From Geomonas diazotrophica (lineage in GTDB: Bacteria; Desulfobacterota; Desulfuromonadia; Geobacterales; Geobacteraceae), in assembly GCF_018919385.1 (NCBI RefSeq), contig NZ_JAHLMF010000008.1:310001-374000 (forward strand): a DNA stretch of 64,000 nt. Reading direction: 5' to 3'. This document shows, in pieces, positions 1 to 8,862 of the stretch (positions within the stretch are counted from its first letter, which is position 1; every line of letters begins with the position of its first letter). Below the pieces are notes generated by a model. The model saw only the letters and a program-made list of their open reading frames with translations, was not told the origin of the DNA and did no database searches. The position numbers were made by a program, and so were the translations under genes.

Positions 1-2602
1 CGCCGTCGCTGGGGACCTTGCTCTCGTAGAGCACATGCCCTTCCTTCTTGCCGATCTCGGCGTATTCCTTGATGGTCTTCATCGCCTTGTCATCGGCGAC
101 AGCGCCCATGTAGTTGGCCGGGTCCTCGGAGGGGCCGACCAGGGTCGCATGGGCCATGGAGACCAGACGCTCGACGAACTTGTCGTACACCGCGTCGAGC
201 ACGATGACGCGGGAGCAGGCCGAGCACTTCTGCCCCTGGAAACCGAAGGCGGAGTAGAGCACATGCGGCACCGCCTCGTCCAGGTCGGCGTCGTCGTCGA
301 TGATGATGGCGTTCTTGCCCCCCATCTCGCAGACGATCTTCTTGACGTTCTCCTGCCCCGGGTGGACCTTGGCGGCGCGCTCGATGATCCTGAGGCCGAC
401 CTCCATGGAACCGGTGAAGGCGATCAGGGAGACGTCCGGGCTGTCCACCAGGTAGTCGCCCATGACCGAGCCGCGTCCCGGGGTGTAGTTGAATACCCCT
501 TCCGGGAGCCCCGCCTCGCGGAACAGTTCCACGATGTGGTAGCCGATCACCGAGGTGAGGCCGGAGGGCTTGAACACCACGCAGTTACCGGCCACGATGG
601 CGGCGCTGGTCATGCCGAGGCTGATGGCGAGCGGGAAGTTCCACGGCGCGATCACCGCGGCGACCCCTTTGGGCTCGTAGAAGTAGTGGTTCAGCTCGCC
701 CGGCGCGTTCCCCACGCGCTTGGGGGTACCAAGGGTGATCATCTCGCGGGCGTAGTACTCCAGGAAGTCGATCGCCTCGCAGACGTCGGCGTAGGCCTGG
801 TCCCACTGCTTGCCGACTTCCAGCACCTGCCACGCGGAGAGCTCGAAGATGCGGCGGCGCGCCACGGCGGCGGCCTTGATCAGGTACTGGGCACGGTCCT
901 TGGGATCGGTGTCGCGCCAAGCCGGGAAGGCCTTCTTGGCGGCGGTGATGGCGTCGCCCACTTCCTTGGTCCCGGCCTGGCAGATCACGCCGATGGTCTC
1001 GGACGGCTTGTTCGGGTTCACCGACGGGATGGTGTCGGCGGTCTTCACTTCCTTGCCGTTTATAAAGAGCGGGTAGGTCCTGCCGAGCTGCTTACGAACT
1101 TCGGCGATCTCCTTCGGGAACGCGGCGCGGTGATCGGCGCGGGTGAAGTCGACCATGGCCTCGTTGTAGAACGGCTTCAGGCCTGCGGGCCCCTTGGCTT
1201 CCGGCTTCTTGTTGGCGGCGCGTGCCGCGCGCTCGCGCTGGGCCGTGACCTCCGGGTCCTCGAGCAGGCGCTCGATCTGTGCATCCTCCGCGAAGCTCTG
1301 GCGCAGGAAGGACTCGTTCGCCGTGTTCTCCAGCAGGCGGCGCACCAGGTACCCCATGCCCGGCACCATGTCGCCGTACGGGCAGTAGAGACGGATGCGG
1401 CCGGCAACCTTCAGGATGCCCCTTCTGACCGGCTCGGCCATGCCGTAGAGCACCTGGAACTCGTAGCGTTCTTCGGGAACGTTCAGGTCCTTCGCCATCT
1501 CCATCACGGCGGAAATGGTCCTGATGTTGTGGGAGGCACAGGCGAAGTGGCAGATGTCCGAGTTCTCCAGGATCATCTTGGCCTGGCGCTCGTAGGCAGC
1601 GTCGGACTCCGCCTTGATGGTCCAGACCGGAATCGCCCAGTCGTTCTGCTTGGCCTTGACGGTCTCCATGTCCCAGTAGGCGCCCTTCACCAGGCGGACG
1701 GAGATCTTGACCTTGTTCTGGCGTGCCCAGGTCAGCAGCTCCGGAAGGTCCTTGTCGGTATCCACGAGGTAAGCCTGGAGCACGATGCCGAACTGGTCGT
1801 AGTTGGGGAACTCCAGCTTAAGGCGCTTGTACACCTCGATGATGATGTCCTTGTGGCGGTAGGACTCCATGTCGATGCAGAGGAAGCCGTCCAGTTCCAT
1901 GACCTTCTTGGCGATCTTGCGGACGCGGTCCAGGATGGCGACCACCGACCCCTCGAAGTCCTGCGGGTTGGCGAGGCAGAAGAGCGCGGTCGGCTTGACG
2001 GCCACGTTGACCTTCGGCGCATGTCCCCAGTCGAGGTTGGCGTCCCCCCCCTTGCCCGGCAGCGGCTTCCACTCCTTGTATTCCTTCTTGAGCGAGTCGA
2101 GGAGCTCTAAGTAGGTGTTCATGTAGATGTCCGCTTCCTTCTCGGAAAGCGTCGCCTCACCCAGCACGTCCACCACGAACGCGAAGCCGTCCTTTCTCAG
2201 ACGCTCCATGTTCTTGATGGCTTCCTTGGTGTTCTCGCCCACGATGAACTGGCGGGCCATCTCCTGGATGTTGGTGGTGAGGAACTTGTTCAGCACGGCC
2301 CCGCCGAAGGAGCCGAGCATGCCCGCCACCTTGGCGCCGGTGGAAAGGACCGGCGGCATGTCCTTCTCCTCGCCGAAGTACTCGCGGATGTGGTCGGTGA
2401 GGAGCTTACCGGTGGTGAGGGACGGGAAGACGTCGACAAAGCGGAACATCTGGATCTTGAAGGTTTCGTTCTTCATGCTCCAGTCCATCACCTTGCCCAT
2501 CCAGGCGCCCTTGTTGAAGAGGGACGGCTTCTCGCCGGAGATGGTGGAGAAGAACTCCTTGCCCCGTGCAATGACTCTGTTGTTCAGTTCGGTGTTGTTC
2601 AT
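1..2602 (-). CDS. putA: Bifunctional proline dehydrogenase / glutamate-semialdehyde dehydrogenase (3' end outside window)
   Basis: The product oxidises proline to pyrroline-5-carboxylate (FAD domain) and then to glutamate (NAD domain). 867 codons are visible, and the gene runs off the left edge. Residues about 100-430 form the proline dehydrogenase barrel; an aldehyde dehydrogenase domain follows from about residue 510, with EMGGKN and the catalytic Cys near residue 793 in GQKCSAC. There is no N-terminal ribbon-helix-helix domain, so unlike E. coli PutA it should not repress its own gene. The ATG at 2600-2602 follows AAAGGAG. A sigma-54-type promoter lies 59 bp upstream of the start, and the next gene upstream is a sigma-54 activator that probably controls it. 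The reading frame was checked at several points and is intact. Confidence 0.95.
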   Translation of the reverse strand, partial: MNNTELNNRVIARGKEFFSTISGEKPSLFNKGAWMGKVMDWSMKNETFKIQMFRFVDVFPSLTTGKLLTDHIREYFGEEKDMPPVLSTGAKVAGMLGSFGGAVLNKFLTTNIQEMARQFIVGENTKEAIKNMERLRKDGFAFVVDVLGEATLSEKEADIYMNTYLELLDSLKKEYKEWKPLPGKGGDANLDWGHAPKVNVAVKPTALFCLANPQDFEGSVVAILDRVRKIAKKVMELDGFLCIDMESYRHKDIIIEVYKRLKLEFPNYDQFGIVLQAYLVDTDKDLPELLTWARQNKVKISVRLVKGAYWDMETVKAKQNDWAIPVWTIKAESDAAYERQAKMILENSDICHFACASHNIRTISAVMEMAKDLNVPEERYEFQVLYGMAEPVRRGILKVAGRIRLYCPYGDMVPGMGYLVRRLLENTANESFLRQSFAEDAQIERLLEDPEVTAQRERAARAANKKPEAKGPAGLKPFYNEAMVDFTRADHRAAFPKEIAEVRKQLGRTYPLFINGKEVKTADTIPSVNPNKPSETIGVICQAGTKEVGDAITAAKKAFPAWRDTDPKDRAQYLIKAAAVARRRIFELSAWQVLEVGKQWDQAYADVCEAIDFLEYYAREMITLGTPKRVGNAPGELNHYFYEPKGVAAVIAPWNFPLAISLGMTSAAIVAGNCVVFKPSGLTSVIGYHIVELFREAGLPEGVFNYTPGRGSVMGDYLVDSPDVSLIAFTGSMEVGLRIIERAAKVHPGQENVKKIVCEMGGKNAIIIDDDADLDEAVPHVLYSAFGFQGQKCSACSRVIVLDAVYDKFVERLVSMAHATLVGPSEDPANYMGAVADDKAMKTIKEYAEIGKKEGHVLYESKVPSDG

Positions 2603-2660
2603 CCAAAGGCTCCTTTATTACAGGTTGTTCCAAGAGGAAATCATAAACGTGTAAAGCCAG

Positions 2661-2676
2661 AGCACAAGCTGTGCCA
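2661..2676 (-). promoter_or_regulatory. Sigma-54 (-24/-12) promoter for putA
   Basis: On the minus strand TGGCAC is followed, after five bases, by GTGC. The GG (2675-2674) and GC (2663-2662) pairs are separated by exactly 10 bp, the spacing sigma-54 needs. The -12 box reads GTGC rather than TTGC. The expected transcript start is near 2650, giving a leader of about 48 nt before the putA ATG. Confidence 0.7.
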
Positions 2677-2935
2677 TCAGTATACGATTTCGTTCCTGGT
2701 GGAGACACGGAGGGGGTAAGCGGGATGAAAGAGCAGTCGGGAAAAGACGTTTCATCCAGCTAAACGGCCGGAAGTATTATAGCATTGCTGGAGGAAAAGG
2801 TAATCCGAGGCGGAGGAATTATAGAGAACGGAATACGGGGAGAGACAATTCACAATGGAGGGAATAGAAGCAGGAGGCCGATCAGAATATGCAGCATTGC
2901 ATAGCCATTCAGTCACTGGGATTGCCAGGTCCACT
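2677..2935. other. Intergenic stretch upstream of the putA promoter
   Basis: No convincing gene is present; a 60-codon open frame on the minus strand has no ribosome site or recognisable product. This is where enhancer sites for the sigma-54 activator would be expected, but no obvious symmetric site could be picked out by eye. Confidence 0.5.
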
Positions 2936-3038
2936 GTAGGGGCGAATAATCATTCGCCCCCCGTGCCGCACCAGCGCCGCCCATGGCATGGGCAATCGTA
3001 GCGGCACCAGCGCTGGGCGAATAATTATTCGCCCCTAC
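2936..3038. repeat. REP-like family 1, inverted doublet
   Basis: Two copies face each other. The left one (2936-2959) is GTAG followed by the stem GGGCGAAT, a 4-nt loop and ATTCGCCC. The right one (3015-3038) is the same in reverse, ending in CTAC, and is preceded by the conserved flank GGCACCAGCGCTG. Start-to-start distance is 79 bp. Confidence 0.85.
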
Positions 3039-3077
3039 AGGATCATGCCACCCGTAGCAAAAGGTTGCCCGGTCGCC

Positions 3078-4523
3078 CTACGCGATCCCGTGCTTCTTCA
3101 ACTTCCTGGCGATGGTCGACTGGTTCACCCCCAGCGCCTCGGCCATGCGCACCTGGTTGCCGTGCGTGGCAAGGGCCTTCTCCAGAACCGCCTTCTCCAC
3201 CTTGTCCAGGGTCTCCTGCAGGGTCACCTCGTCGTGCCACACGCCCCCTGCCCCGGTCGGCGCTACGCCGCCGGAAGCGATCTCGGCCGGCAAATCCTTG
3301 ACATCGATAAGGTCGGTTTCCGTCATGACGACGAGCCTCTCGCAGATGTTCATCAACTGCCTCACGTTGCCGGGGTAGTCGTAGGCCAGCAGGGCGTCGG
3401 AGGCGGCCCGGGTCAGCCGCTTGCGGATCGAGTCACGCGCGCCGAAGAAATCGACGTAGTGCCGGACCAGCGGCAGGATGCAGTCCCTGCGCTCCCGAAG
3501 CGCCGGCACGTGGATCGGGATCACGTTCAGACGGTAATAAAGATCGAGCCGGAAGGTGCCGTCCTTTACCATCTGCTCGAGATTGCGATGGGTTGCGGCC
3601 AGGATCCTGACATCCAGCGTCCGCGCCTTGGTCCCTCCCAGGCGGACCACGCGGCCGTTTTCCAGGAAGCGGAGCAGTTTGACCTGGGCCGCCTGCGGTA
3701 GTTCCGCTATCTCGTCGAGGAAGAGGATCCCGCCGTCGGCCAGCTCAAGGTATCCCGGCTTTCCGCTCACCTGGGCACCGGTGAAGGCGCCTTTCTCATA
3801 GCCGAACAGTTCGGATTCGATGAGGGACTCGGGAATGGCGCCGCAGTTGATCTCGATAAGCGGCTTGTCCGCGCGGCTGGAGTTCTTGTGAATCAGCTCC
3901 GCGATGAGCCCCTTGCCGACACCCGACTCGCCCAAAATCAGCACTGTCGAGTTCACCGCGCTCACCTTCTGGGCCTGTTTCAGGGCATTGACCATGAGGG
4001 GGCTGCGGGCGATGACGCTGCGGGAGGCGAGGTCGGCCTGCTGCATCTCGAGCATGTGGCTTCTGAACTGGTCTCTGAGCGCCTCCTGTTCCTCCAGTTC
4101 TCGCTGCAGGTTATCGATCTCGGTGACGTCCCGCTCGCTCACCACGACCCGGATCACCTCGCCGTTGGCGTCCAGGACCGGGGTGCCGGTGGAGATCAGC
4201 TTGCGCCCCTGGCGGTTTTGCAACTGGCTGACCACCTTCCCTGTGGTAAGCGCCTCGAGCGCAGCCGAACGGTCGATGAACCCCTGGTCCAGGAGCTCGT
4301 GCATGTTCTTCCCCACCACCTCGGGAGCCGTGATGTTGTTGATCCGCTCAGAGGCCGGGTTGATGCGGATGACGACGGCATTGGCGTCGCAGATCCAGAG
4401 CCCGTCGGAAGACGAGTCGATAATGGCATCGAGCTCCCGCGTCAGATCCTGGAAAGCGCGCATCTGCCGCGCCATCTCCTCCAGGTCGTGTCCCAAGATC
4501 GATCCAGTGAGTGCTTCAGTCAT
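3078..4523 (-). CDS. PAS-containing sigma-54-dependent transcriptional activator
   Basis: This is an enhancer-binding protein of 481 residues that would drive open-complex formation by sigma-54 polymerase. An N-terminal PAS domain (about 20-140) is followed by a short coiled coil and then the AAA+ domain (about 165-395) with Walker A GESGVGKG, the sigma-54 contact loop GAFTGA and Walker B ILFLDE. A C-terminal Fis-type helix-turn-helix contains VNQSTIARKLKKHG. The ATG at 4523 was chosen because GGAGG lies 5 nt upstream; an in-frame TTG 30 nt earlier has no such site. It has no receiver domain, so it senses a ligand or redox state through PAS rather than a kinase. It lies directly upstream of putA on the same strand, and control of proline use is the best guess. 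Confidence 0.88.
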   Translation of the reverse strand: MTEALTGSILGHDLEEMARQMRAFQDLTRELDAIIDSSSDGLWICDANAVVIRINPASERINNITAPEVVGKNMHELLDQGFIDRSAALEALTTGKVVSQLQNRQGRKLISTGTPVLDANGEVIRVVVSERDVTEIDNLQRELEEQEALRDQFRSHMLEMQQADLASRSVIARSPLMVNALKQAQKVSAVNSTVLILGESGVGKGLIAELIHKNSSRADKPLIEINCGAIPESLIESELFGYEKGAFTGAQVSGKPGYLELADGGILFLDEIAELPQAAQVKLLRFLENGRVVRLGGTKARTLDVRILAATHRNLEQMVKDGTFRLDLYYRLNVIPIHVPALRERRDCILPLVRHYVDFFGARDSIRKRLTRAASDALLAYDYPGNVRQLMNICERLVVMTETDLIDVKDLPAEIASGGVAPTGAGGVWHDEVTLQETLDKVEKAVLEKALATHGNQVRMAEALGVNQSTIARKLKKHGIA

Positions 4524-4605
4524 ACAAACCTCCGGCAAAAGTTGCGCCGGCAACCATTATGCATAAACGCATTAGATATGCAACAGGGAATATCAGATGA
4601 CTGAA

Positions 4606-5517
4606 TCAGCCCCTGACACTGCGGTAGGCGTGCAGGGAGTAGAGTACCAGGCCGGCCCAGATGAACAGGAAACTGATCAGGTGGGTGTGGGTGAAGGTCT
4701 CTCCGAAGATCGTTATGGCGAGCAGGAAGTGCATGGTGGGGGTGATGTACTGCAAAAAGCCGATGGTGGCCAGACGAAGCTTCTTCCCGGCCGCGGCAAA
4801 GAGCAGCAGAGGAATCGCGGTAATGATGCCGGACATCGGTATCAGCACATCGAGGGTGAGGCCGTGGGTGAGGAATATGCCGGTTCCCTTCTGGTTCAGT
4901 TGCACCAGGTAGAAGAGCGCAAACGGCATCAGGAGCAGGGTCTCCACGGTAAGCCCGACCAGCGGCTCGACGTGCAGCACCTTCCGGATCAACCCGTAGA
5001 GCCCGAAGGAGAGCGCGAGGAGCAGCGAGATCCACGGCACGCTGCCGTACTGGATGGCAAGGTACAGCACACCGGTGGCGGCCAGAGCCAAACTGATCCA
5101 TTGCGGACGCTCAAGCCGCTCCCGCAGGAACAAGAAGCCGAGGAGCACGTTCACCAGCGGGTTGATGAAGTAGCCAAGGCTCGACTGCAATACCTCGCCC
5201 ACGCTGATGGCATAAATGAAAACCAGCCAGTTGGTGGCGATCAGGATCGTGGTGACAAACAGGATGGCCAGCGACTTGGGGCGCTTCAGGACCGCGATCG
5301 TCCCGGGCCAGGCGCCCTTCCAGGTGATCAGCAGGAGTAAAAAGGCGAGGGACCAGACGACCCGGTGCGAGACCATCTCCAGGGGGGGGACGATCTTCAC
5401 CGACTTGAAGTAGACCGGGAAAAAGCCCCAGCAAAGGTAAGCCGCCAGGCCGTAGATTACGCCCTGGCGGCTTTTTTGTGCAGCGGTGAGCTCGGTATTA
5501 TCAGTGGTATTGCTCAT
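4606..5517 (-). CDS. rarD: RarD-type EamA/DMT permease
   Basis: The product is an inner-membrane protein of 303 residues with about ten hydrophobic helices in two EamA halves. The motif CWGFFPVYFK near the N terminus and an HRVVWS stretch in the second helix are typical of the RarD subgroup. RarD proteins belong to the drug/metabolite transporter superfamily; E. coli RarD has no firmly settled substrate, so none is assigned here. The ATG has only a weak ribosome site. It sits 82 bp upstream of the sigma-54 activator on the same strand and could be co-transcribed with it. Confidence 0.85.
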   Translation of the reverse strand: MSNTTDNTELTAAQKSRQGVIYGLAAYLCWGFFPVYFKSVKIVPPLEMVSHRVVWSLAFLLLLITWKGAWPGTIAVLKRPKSLAILFVTTILIATNWLVFIYAISVGEVLQSSLGYFINPLVNVLLGFLFLRERLERPQWISLALAATGVLYLAIQYGSVPWISLLLALSFGLYGLIRKVLHVEPLVGLTVETLLLMPFALFYLVQLNQKGTGIFLTHGLTLDVLIPMSGIITAIPLLLFAAAGKKLRLATIGFLQYITPTMHFLLAITIFGETFTHTHLISFLFIWAGLVLYSLHAYRSVRG

Positions 5518-5536
5518 TTGACAGGCCCATTTCTCG

Positions 5537-5634
5537 TCCCCGGGAGGGGAGAGGTCGGGAGGGGGGAACGCCTTAGGCGAAAAAGCGATCCCCTTCCCGC
5601 ACCCGGGCCCCTCCCCTCCAGGGGGAGGGGGACC
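5537..5634. repeat. GC-rich repeat family 2, inverted doublet
   Basis: Two copies of a CCCCTCCC / GGGAGGGG palindrome (5537-5570 and 5601-5634) lie head to head with a 30-bp inner segment. They fill the gap between rarD and the symporter gene, and the left one could also act as a weak terminator for the latter. Confidence 0.6.
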
Positions 5635-5638
5635 AGGA

Positions 5639-7006
5639 CTAGATGATCTTAAGTCCGCGCAGCAGGATGACGGTGATGGTGAGGGGTGCCACGTACTTCA
5701 CGAGGAACAGGAAGATGCTGATGATGGCGCCGTTTTTCAACTGGCCGTCATTGGAGAGAGCCGCCCTCACCTTCTCCTCGCCCCATACCCAGCCCACGAA
5801 CAGGCAGATGAACAGGCCGCCCACCGGCATCAGCAGGTTGGAGGTCAGGAAGTCGTAGAAGTCGAACATGGTCATGCCGAACAGCTTGAAGTTCGCCAGG
5901 AGGCTGTTGGAAAGCGCGGCGGTCGAGCCGATCAGGGCCAGGAGGATCACGGTCAGCGCGGTGGATTTGAAGCGGGACATGCCGAAGCGCTGGTGCAGGT
6001 AGGCCACCGGGACCTCGAGGATGGAGAGCATCGCGCCGGTGGCGGCGATCGCACCGAGCACGAAGAAGAGCACCACGAAGACGTTTCCGAACGGCATCTG
6101 GGAGAACACCGCCGGGATGGTGATGAACAGCAGCGACGGCCCTGCCTCGGGCTTGAAGCCGTAGGTGAACACGGCCGGGAATATGGCGATGCCCGCCAGG
6201 ATGGAAACGGTCAGGTCGGCAAGCATGACGCGCAGCGCGGTCATGGGGATGTTCTGGTCGTCGCGGAAGTAACTACCGTAGGTGATCATGGTCCCCATCC
6301 CCACCGAGAGCTTGAAGAAGGCCAGGCCCATGGCCGTCAGCACCACGCCGCCGGTCACCTTGGAGAAGTCGGGGCGGAACAGGAACTCGAGGCCGGCAGC
6401 GGCACCGGGGAGCGTGAGGCTCCTGACCCCGATCATGACCAGGATCAGAAACAGCACCGGCATCAAGCGCTTGGTGGTCTTCTCGATCCCCTTGGAGACG
6501 CCGGCGACTATGATGGCGCCGACGAAAACCAGCACCAGGCACTGCCAGAACACGGACTGCACCGGGTCGGTGATCAGCTTTTCAAAGCCGGCCGAGGTGA
6601 CCTTGGGATCGGAGGAGAGCACCGCGCCGGAGGCTGCCTTGAAGATGTAGGCGAAGACCCAGCCTGCGACCTCGGTGTAGAAGGCGAGGATCAGGAAGGC
6701 CGAGAGTACGCCGGCCGCGCCGATGAGCGCCCAGGATGCGTTCTTGGGGTGCAGCACCTTGAAGGTGGTGAGAGCGTCGGACTTGGAACGGCGCCCCAGC
6801 ATGAGCTCGGCGACCATGACCACGAGGCCCGCCATCAGCGTCGAGAGCAGGTAGACGATGATGAAGGCGGCCCCGCCGTTCAGGCCGGTCAACGCGGGAA
6901 ATTTCCAGATGTTGCCCAACCCTACCGCCGAACCAAGCGTTGCGGCGATGACTCCTAAACCCGTGGTGAAACTGTCCCGTGCCTTGGTTACTGTTACGTT
7001 TTGCAT
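5639..7006 (-). CDS. Sodium:neurotransmitter symporter (NSS/SNF) family, probable amino acid uptake
   Basis: This is a LeuT-fold sodium-coupled transporter of 455 residues with about 12 membrane helices. Helix 1 contains GSAVGLGNIWKFP, the family's unwound substrate and sodium site. Bacterial members usually carry hydrophobic or aromatic amino acids, but the exact substrate cannot be read from sequence. The ATG at 7006 (MQNVTV) is preferred because the conserved region starts 17 residues in; an open frame continues 80 codons further upstream, but it runs through three repeat copies and has no family similarity. The long 5' gap up to the next gene is almost entirely repeat DNA. Confidence 0.88.
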   Translation of the reverse strand: MQNVTVTKARDSFTTGLGVIAATLGSAVGLGNIWKFPALTGLNGGAAFIIVYLLSTLMAGLVVMVAELMLGRRSKSDALTTFKVLHPKNASWALIGAAGVLSAFLILAFYTEVAGWVFAYIFKAASGAVLSSDPKVTSAGFEKLITDPVQSVFWQCLVLVFVGAIIVAGVSKGIEKTTKRLMPVLFLILVMIGVRSLTLPGAAAGLEFLFRPDFSKVTGGVVLTAMGLAFFKLSVGMGTMITYGSYFRDDQNIPMTALRVMLADLTVSILAGIAIFPAVFTYGFKPEAGPSLLFITIPAVFSQMPFGNVFVVLFFVLGAIAATGAMLSILEVPVAYLHQRFGMSRFKSTALTVILLALIGSTAALSNSLLANFKLFGMTMFDFYDFLTSNLLMPVGGLFICLFVGWVWGEEKVRAALSNDGQLKNGAIISIFLFLVKYVAPLTITVILLRGLKII

Positions 7007-7096
7007 GTTGGTGCCTGTGTCCTTTGCTCTGCTTCTGGGTATATTAGCGGCAGCATTGCCGCGACTGCTTTCTCTGTGACGGCGGCAATGCCGCCT

Positions 7097-7288
7097 GGGC
7101 GAATAATTATTCGCCCCTACAACGAAACCATCTCCTACCATCTCTTCATCGCCCCCAGAGAGGGACCGAATGAGATTCTTCTGTAGGGGCAAATAATCAT
7201 TTGCCCAGCGATGGTGCCCCATTCGTGCAGACGGCAAGTGAGACAACCGTGCGCGATTGGGGGGGGGCGAATGATAATTCGCCCCTAC
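7097..7288. repeat. REP-like family 1, cluster of three
   Basis: Copies are at 7097-7120 (stem first, then CTAC), 7183-7206 (GTAG first; stem variant GGGCAAAT/ATTTGCCC) and 7265-7288 (stem first, then CTAC). Spacings are 86 and 82 bp. The variant stem changes both arms together, so base pairing is kept. The gap between the symporter and ybaK-like genes (7007-7316) contains nothing else that can be recognised. Confidence 0.85.
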
Positions 7289-7316
7289 AGTGGATCCGCT
7301 GCAACGCGGGCGACGC

Positions 7317-7799
7317 CTATTTTTTGATGGCGGCGACCTGCCCCGCCGTGATGTGGCAGAGCTGCTCCGGGGTCAGCGCGAAAACGGCGTTGGGGGTCCC
7401 GGCGGCGGCCCACAGCTCCTGGTAACCGAGGAGGTCTTCGTCGATGAAGGTGGTGAGCGAAGCGGGGTGGCCGACCGGCGAAACCCCGCCGATGGCGTAG
7501 CCGGTCTGCTCCCTAACGAAGTCGGGCGTCGCCCGCTCGATCTTCTCCCCCACCAGGGCTGCCAGCGCCTTCTCGTTCACCATGTTGGCGCCGCTTGCCA
7601 CCACGAAGACGGCCTTGCCGCTCTCCTTACCGCGGAACACCAGCGACTTGACGATCTGCCCCACTTCACACCCCACGGCGTTGGCCGCATCCAGGGCGGT
7701 GCGGGTGCTCTCGCCGAATTCCTTGACCCGGCAGTCGATGCCGAAGCCGTTCAGTGCATCCTGTACCCGTTTCGCGCTTGCGCTCAAGTTACTATCCAT
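7317..7799 (-). CDS. YbaK/ProX-type aminoacyl-tRNA editing protein
   Basis: This is a single-domain cytoplasmic protein of 160 residues in the YbaK family, whose members hydrolyse mischarged tRNAs (Cys-tRNAPro in the case of E. coli YbaK). The conserved Lys in QIVKSLVFRG and the GGVSPVGH loop line up with the family's active site, and the length matches YbaK (159 residues). Which mischarged tRNA it clears cannot be told from sequence. It stands alone, between repeat clusters on both sides. Confidence 0.85.
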   Translation of the reverse strand: MDSNLSASAKRVQDALNGFGIDCRVKEFGESTRTALDAANAVGCEVGQIVKSLVFRGKESGKAVFVVASGANMVNEKALAALVGEKIERATPDFVREQTGYAIGGVSPVGHPASLTTFIDEDLLGYQELWAAAGTPNAVFALTPEQLCHITAGQVAAIKK

Positions 7800-7850
7800 G
7801 CGTTCGTTCCTCCCGTGCTGTCAGTTGATTGAACGTTCCCAGTTCCAATC

Positions 7851-7960
7851 CCCCCTTCTCCCTCTGGGTGAGGGATGAGGTGAGGGCGGTGCTCGGGACA
7901 CCACTGCCGCTTGGTTGCTACGCCCTCACCCCTGCCCCTCTCCCGAAGGGCGAGGGGATG
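7851..7960. repeat. GC-rich repeat family 2, inverted doublet overlapping a gene end
   Basis: The copy at 7851-7888 faces one at 7921-7960. The second overlaps the 3' end of the EamA gene and encodes its last ten or so residues (SPRPSGEGQG) and its stop. Confidence 0.65.
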
Positions 7961-8861
7961 ACTCGGCAGGTTTGTCGCTTTTGGCCGTCACCCTCGTGAA
8001 GAGAAACAGCCCGGCAAAGATGATCGCTCCTCCCAGAGCCTGGCGCGGGGTCGGGTTCTCGCCGAGGAACACGGCGGCCCACAGGATCGCCCCCAGCGGC
8101 TCACCCAGAATGCTCACCGAAACGACGGAAGCCTGCACGTAGCGCAGCACCCAGTTGAACACGGTGTGCCCCAGGATGGTGCAGACCAGCGCCAGCGCCA
8201 CGAAGATAAGCCAGTCCTGCGCCGGATAGGGATAAAAGGGGACGCCGCCTATAGCTGCCGCGGCGGTCAGGGTCAGTGAGCTCGCGCCGTAGGTCACGAA
8301 GGTGTAACCGGTCAGCGGCACCCCGTGGCGCAGCCTCCTGCCGATCAACAGGTACCCGGACACCATGACCGCGGCGAAGAGCGCCAGCAGGTCGCCGATG
8401 AAGGCCTGCCGTCCGACCTGGAAGTCGGTCGCGCCGATAACGACACTCCCCACAAAGGCAAGGAAACATCCATAGAGCGCCTTGCGCGGCACGCGCTCCT
8501 TGAAGAAGATCCAGGAGCCCAGCACGACGAAGAGCGGCTGGGTGGTGACGAGCACCACGGAACTGGCGATGGAGGTGTACTTGAGGGAGATGAACCAGGT
8601 GACGAAGTGCAACGCTAGGAAAACGCCGCTGGCGGCTGAGAGGCCGACCTGGCGCGCGGTCATGCCGCGCAGGGCCGGGGCGCCGCCCCAGAGGGTGAAG
8701 GGCGCCAGGAAGCAGAAGGTGAAGATGAGCCGGTAGGCAGCTATCACCAGGGGGGGAGCCGTGCAGACCCTCACCAGTATGGAGGAGAAGGAGACAGCAA
8801 AAACCCCTACCAGGATGGCCAGGTAGGGGTTGATCCAAGGTTTGCTTGTGGTGTCAGACAC
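7926..8861 (-). CDS. EamA/DMT family transporter behind livF
   Basis: This is a ten-helix drug/metabolite transporter of 311 residues with two EamA repeats. It starts with GTG one base after the livF stop codon, and the ribosome site (GGAGAG) lies within the end of livF, so it is almost certainly translated as the last gene of the livHMGF operon. EamA proteins in such positions are often amino acid exporters, which would suit a branched-chain amino acid operon, but this is inference. The C-terminal tail SSPRPSGEGQG is encoded by a GC-rich repeat copy and is unlikely to be ancestral. Confidence 0.85.
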   Translation of the reverse strand: MSDTTSKPWINPYLAILVGVFAVSFSSILVRVCTAPPLVIAAYRLIFTFCFLAPFTLWGGAPALRGMTARQVGLSAASGVFLALHFVTWFISLKYTSIASSVVLVTTQPLFVVLGSWIFFKERVPRKALYGCFLAFVGSVVIGATDFQVGRQAFIGDLLALFAAVMVSGYLLIGRRLRHGVPLTGYTFVTYGASSLTLTAAAAIGGVPFYPYPAQDWLIFVALALVCTILGHTVFNWVLRYVQASVVSVSILGEPLGAILWAAVFLGENPTPRQALGGAIIFAGLFLFTRVTAKSDKPAESSPRPSGEGQG

Positions 8862-8862
8862 C

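Noticed and set aside
35-2110. A 691-codon open frame on the plus strand opposite putA, and similar long plus-strand frames opposite carB, the efflux pump and maeB
   Set aside because: They are rich in His, Asp, Val, Leu and Gly from reading GC-rich genes backwards, show no family similarity or ribosome site, and the opposite strand holds clear conserved genes.
1-2602. A possible frameshift in putA
   Set aside because: Checking the Met codons at 2600, 2486, 2318, 1898, 1154 and the active-site region near 225 showed all in the same frame.
2752-2934. A 60-codon minus-strand frame upstream of putA
   Set aside because: No ribosome site, no similarity, and it lies where the activator-binding region is expected.
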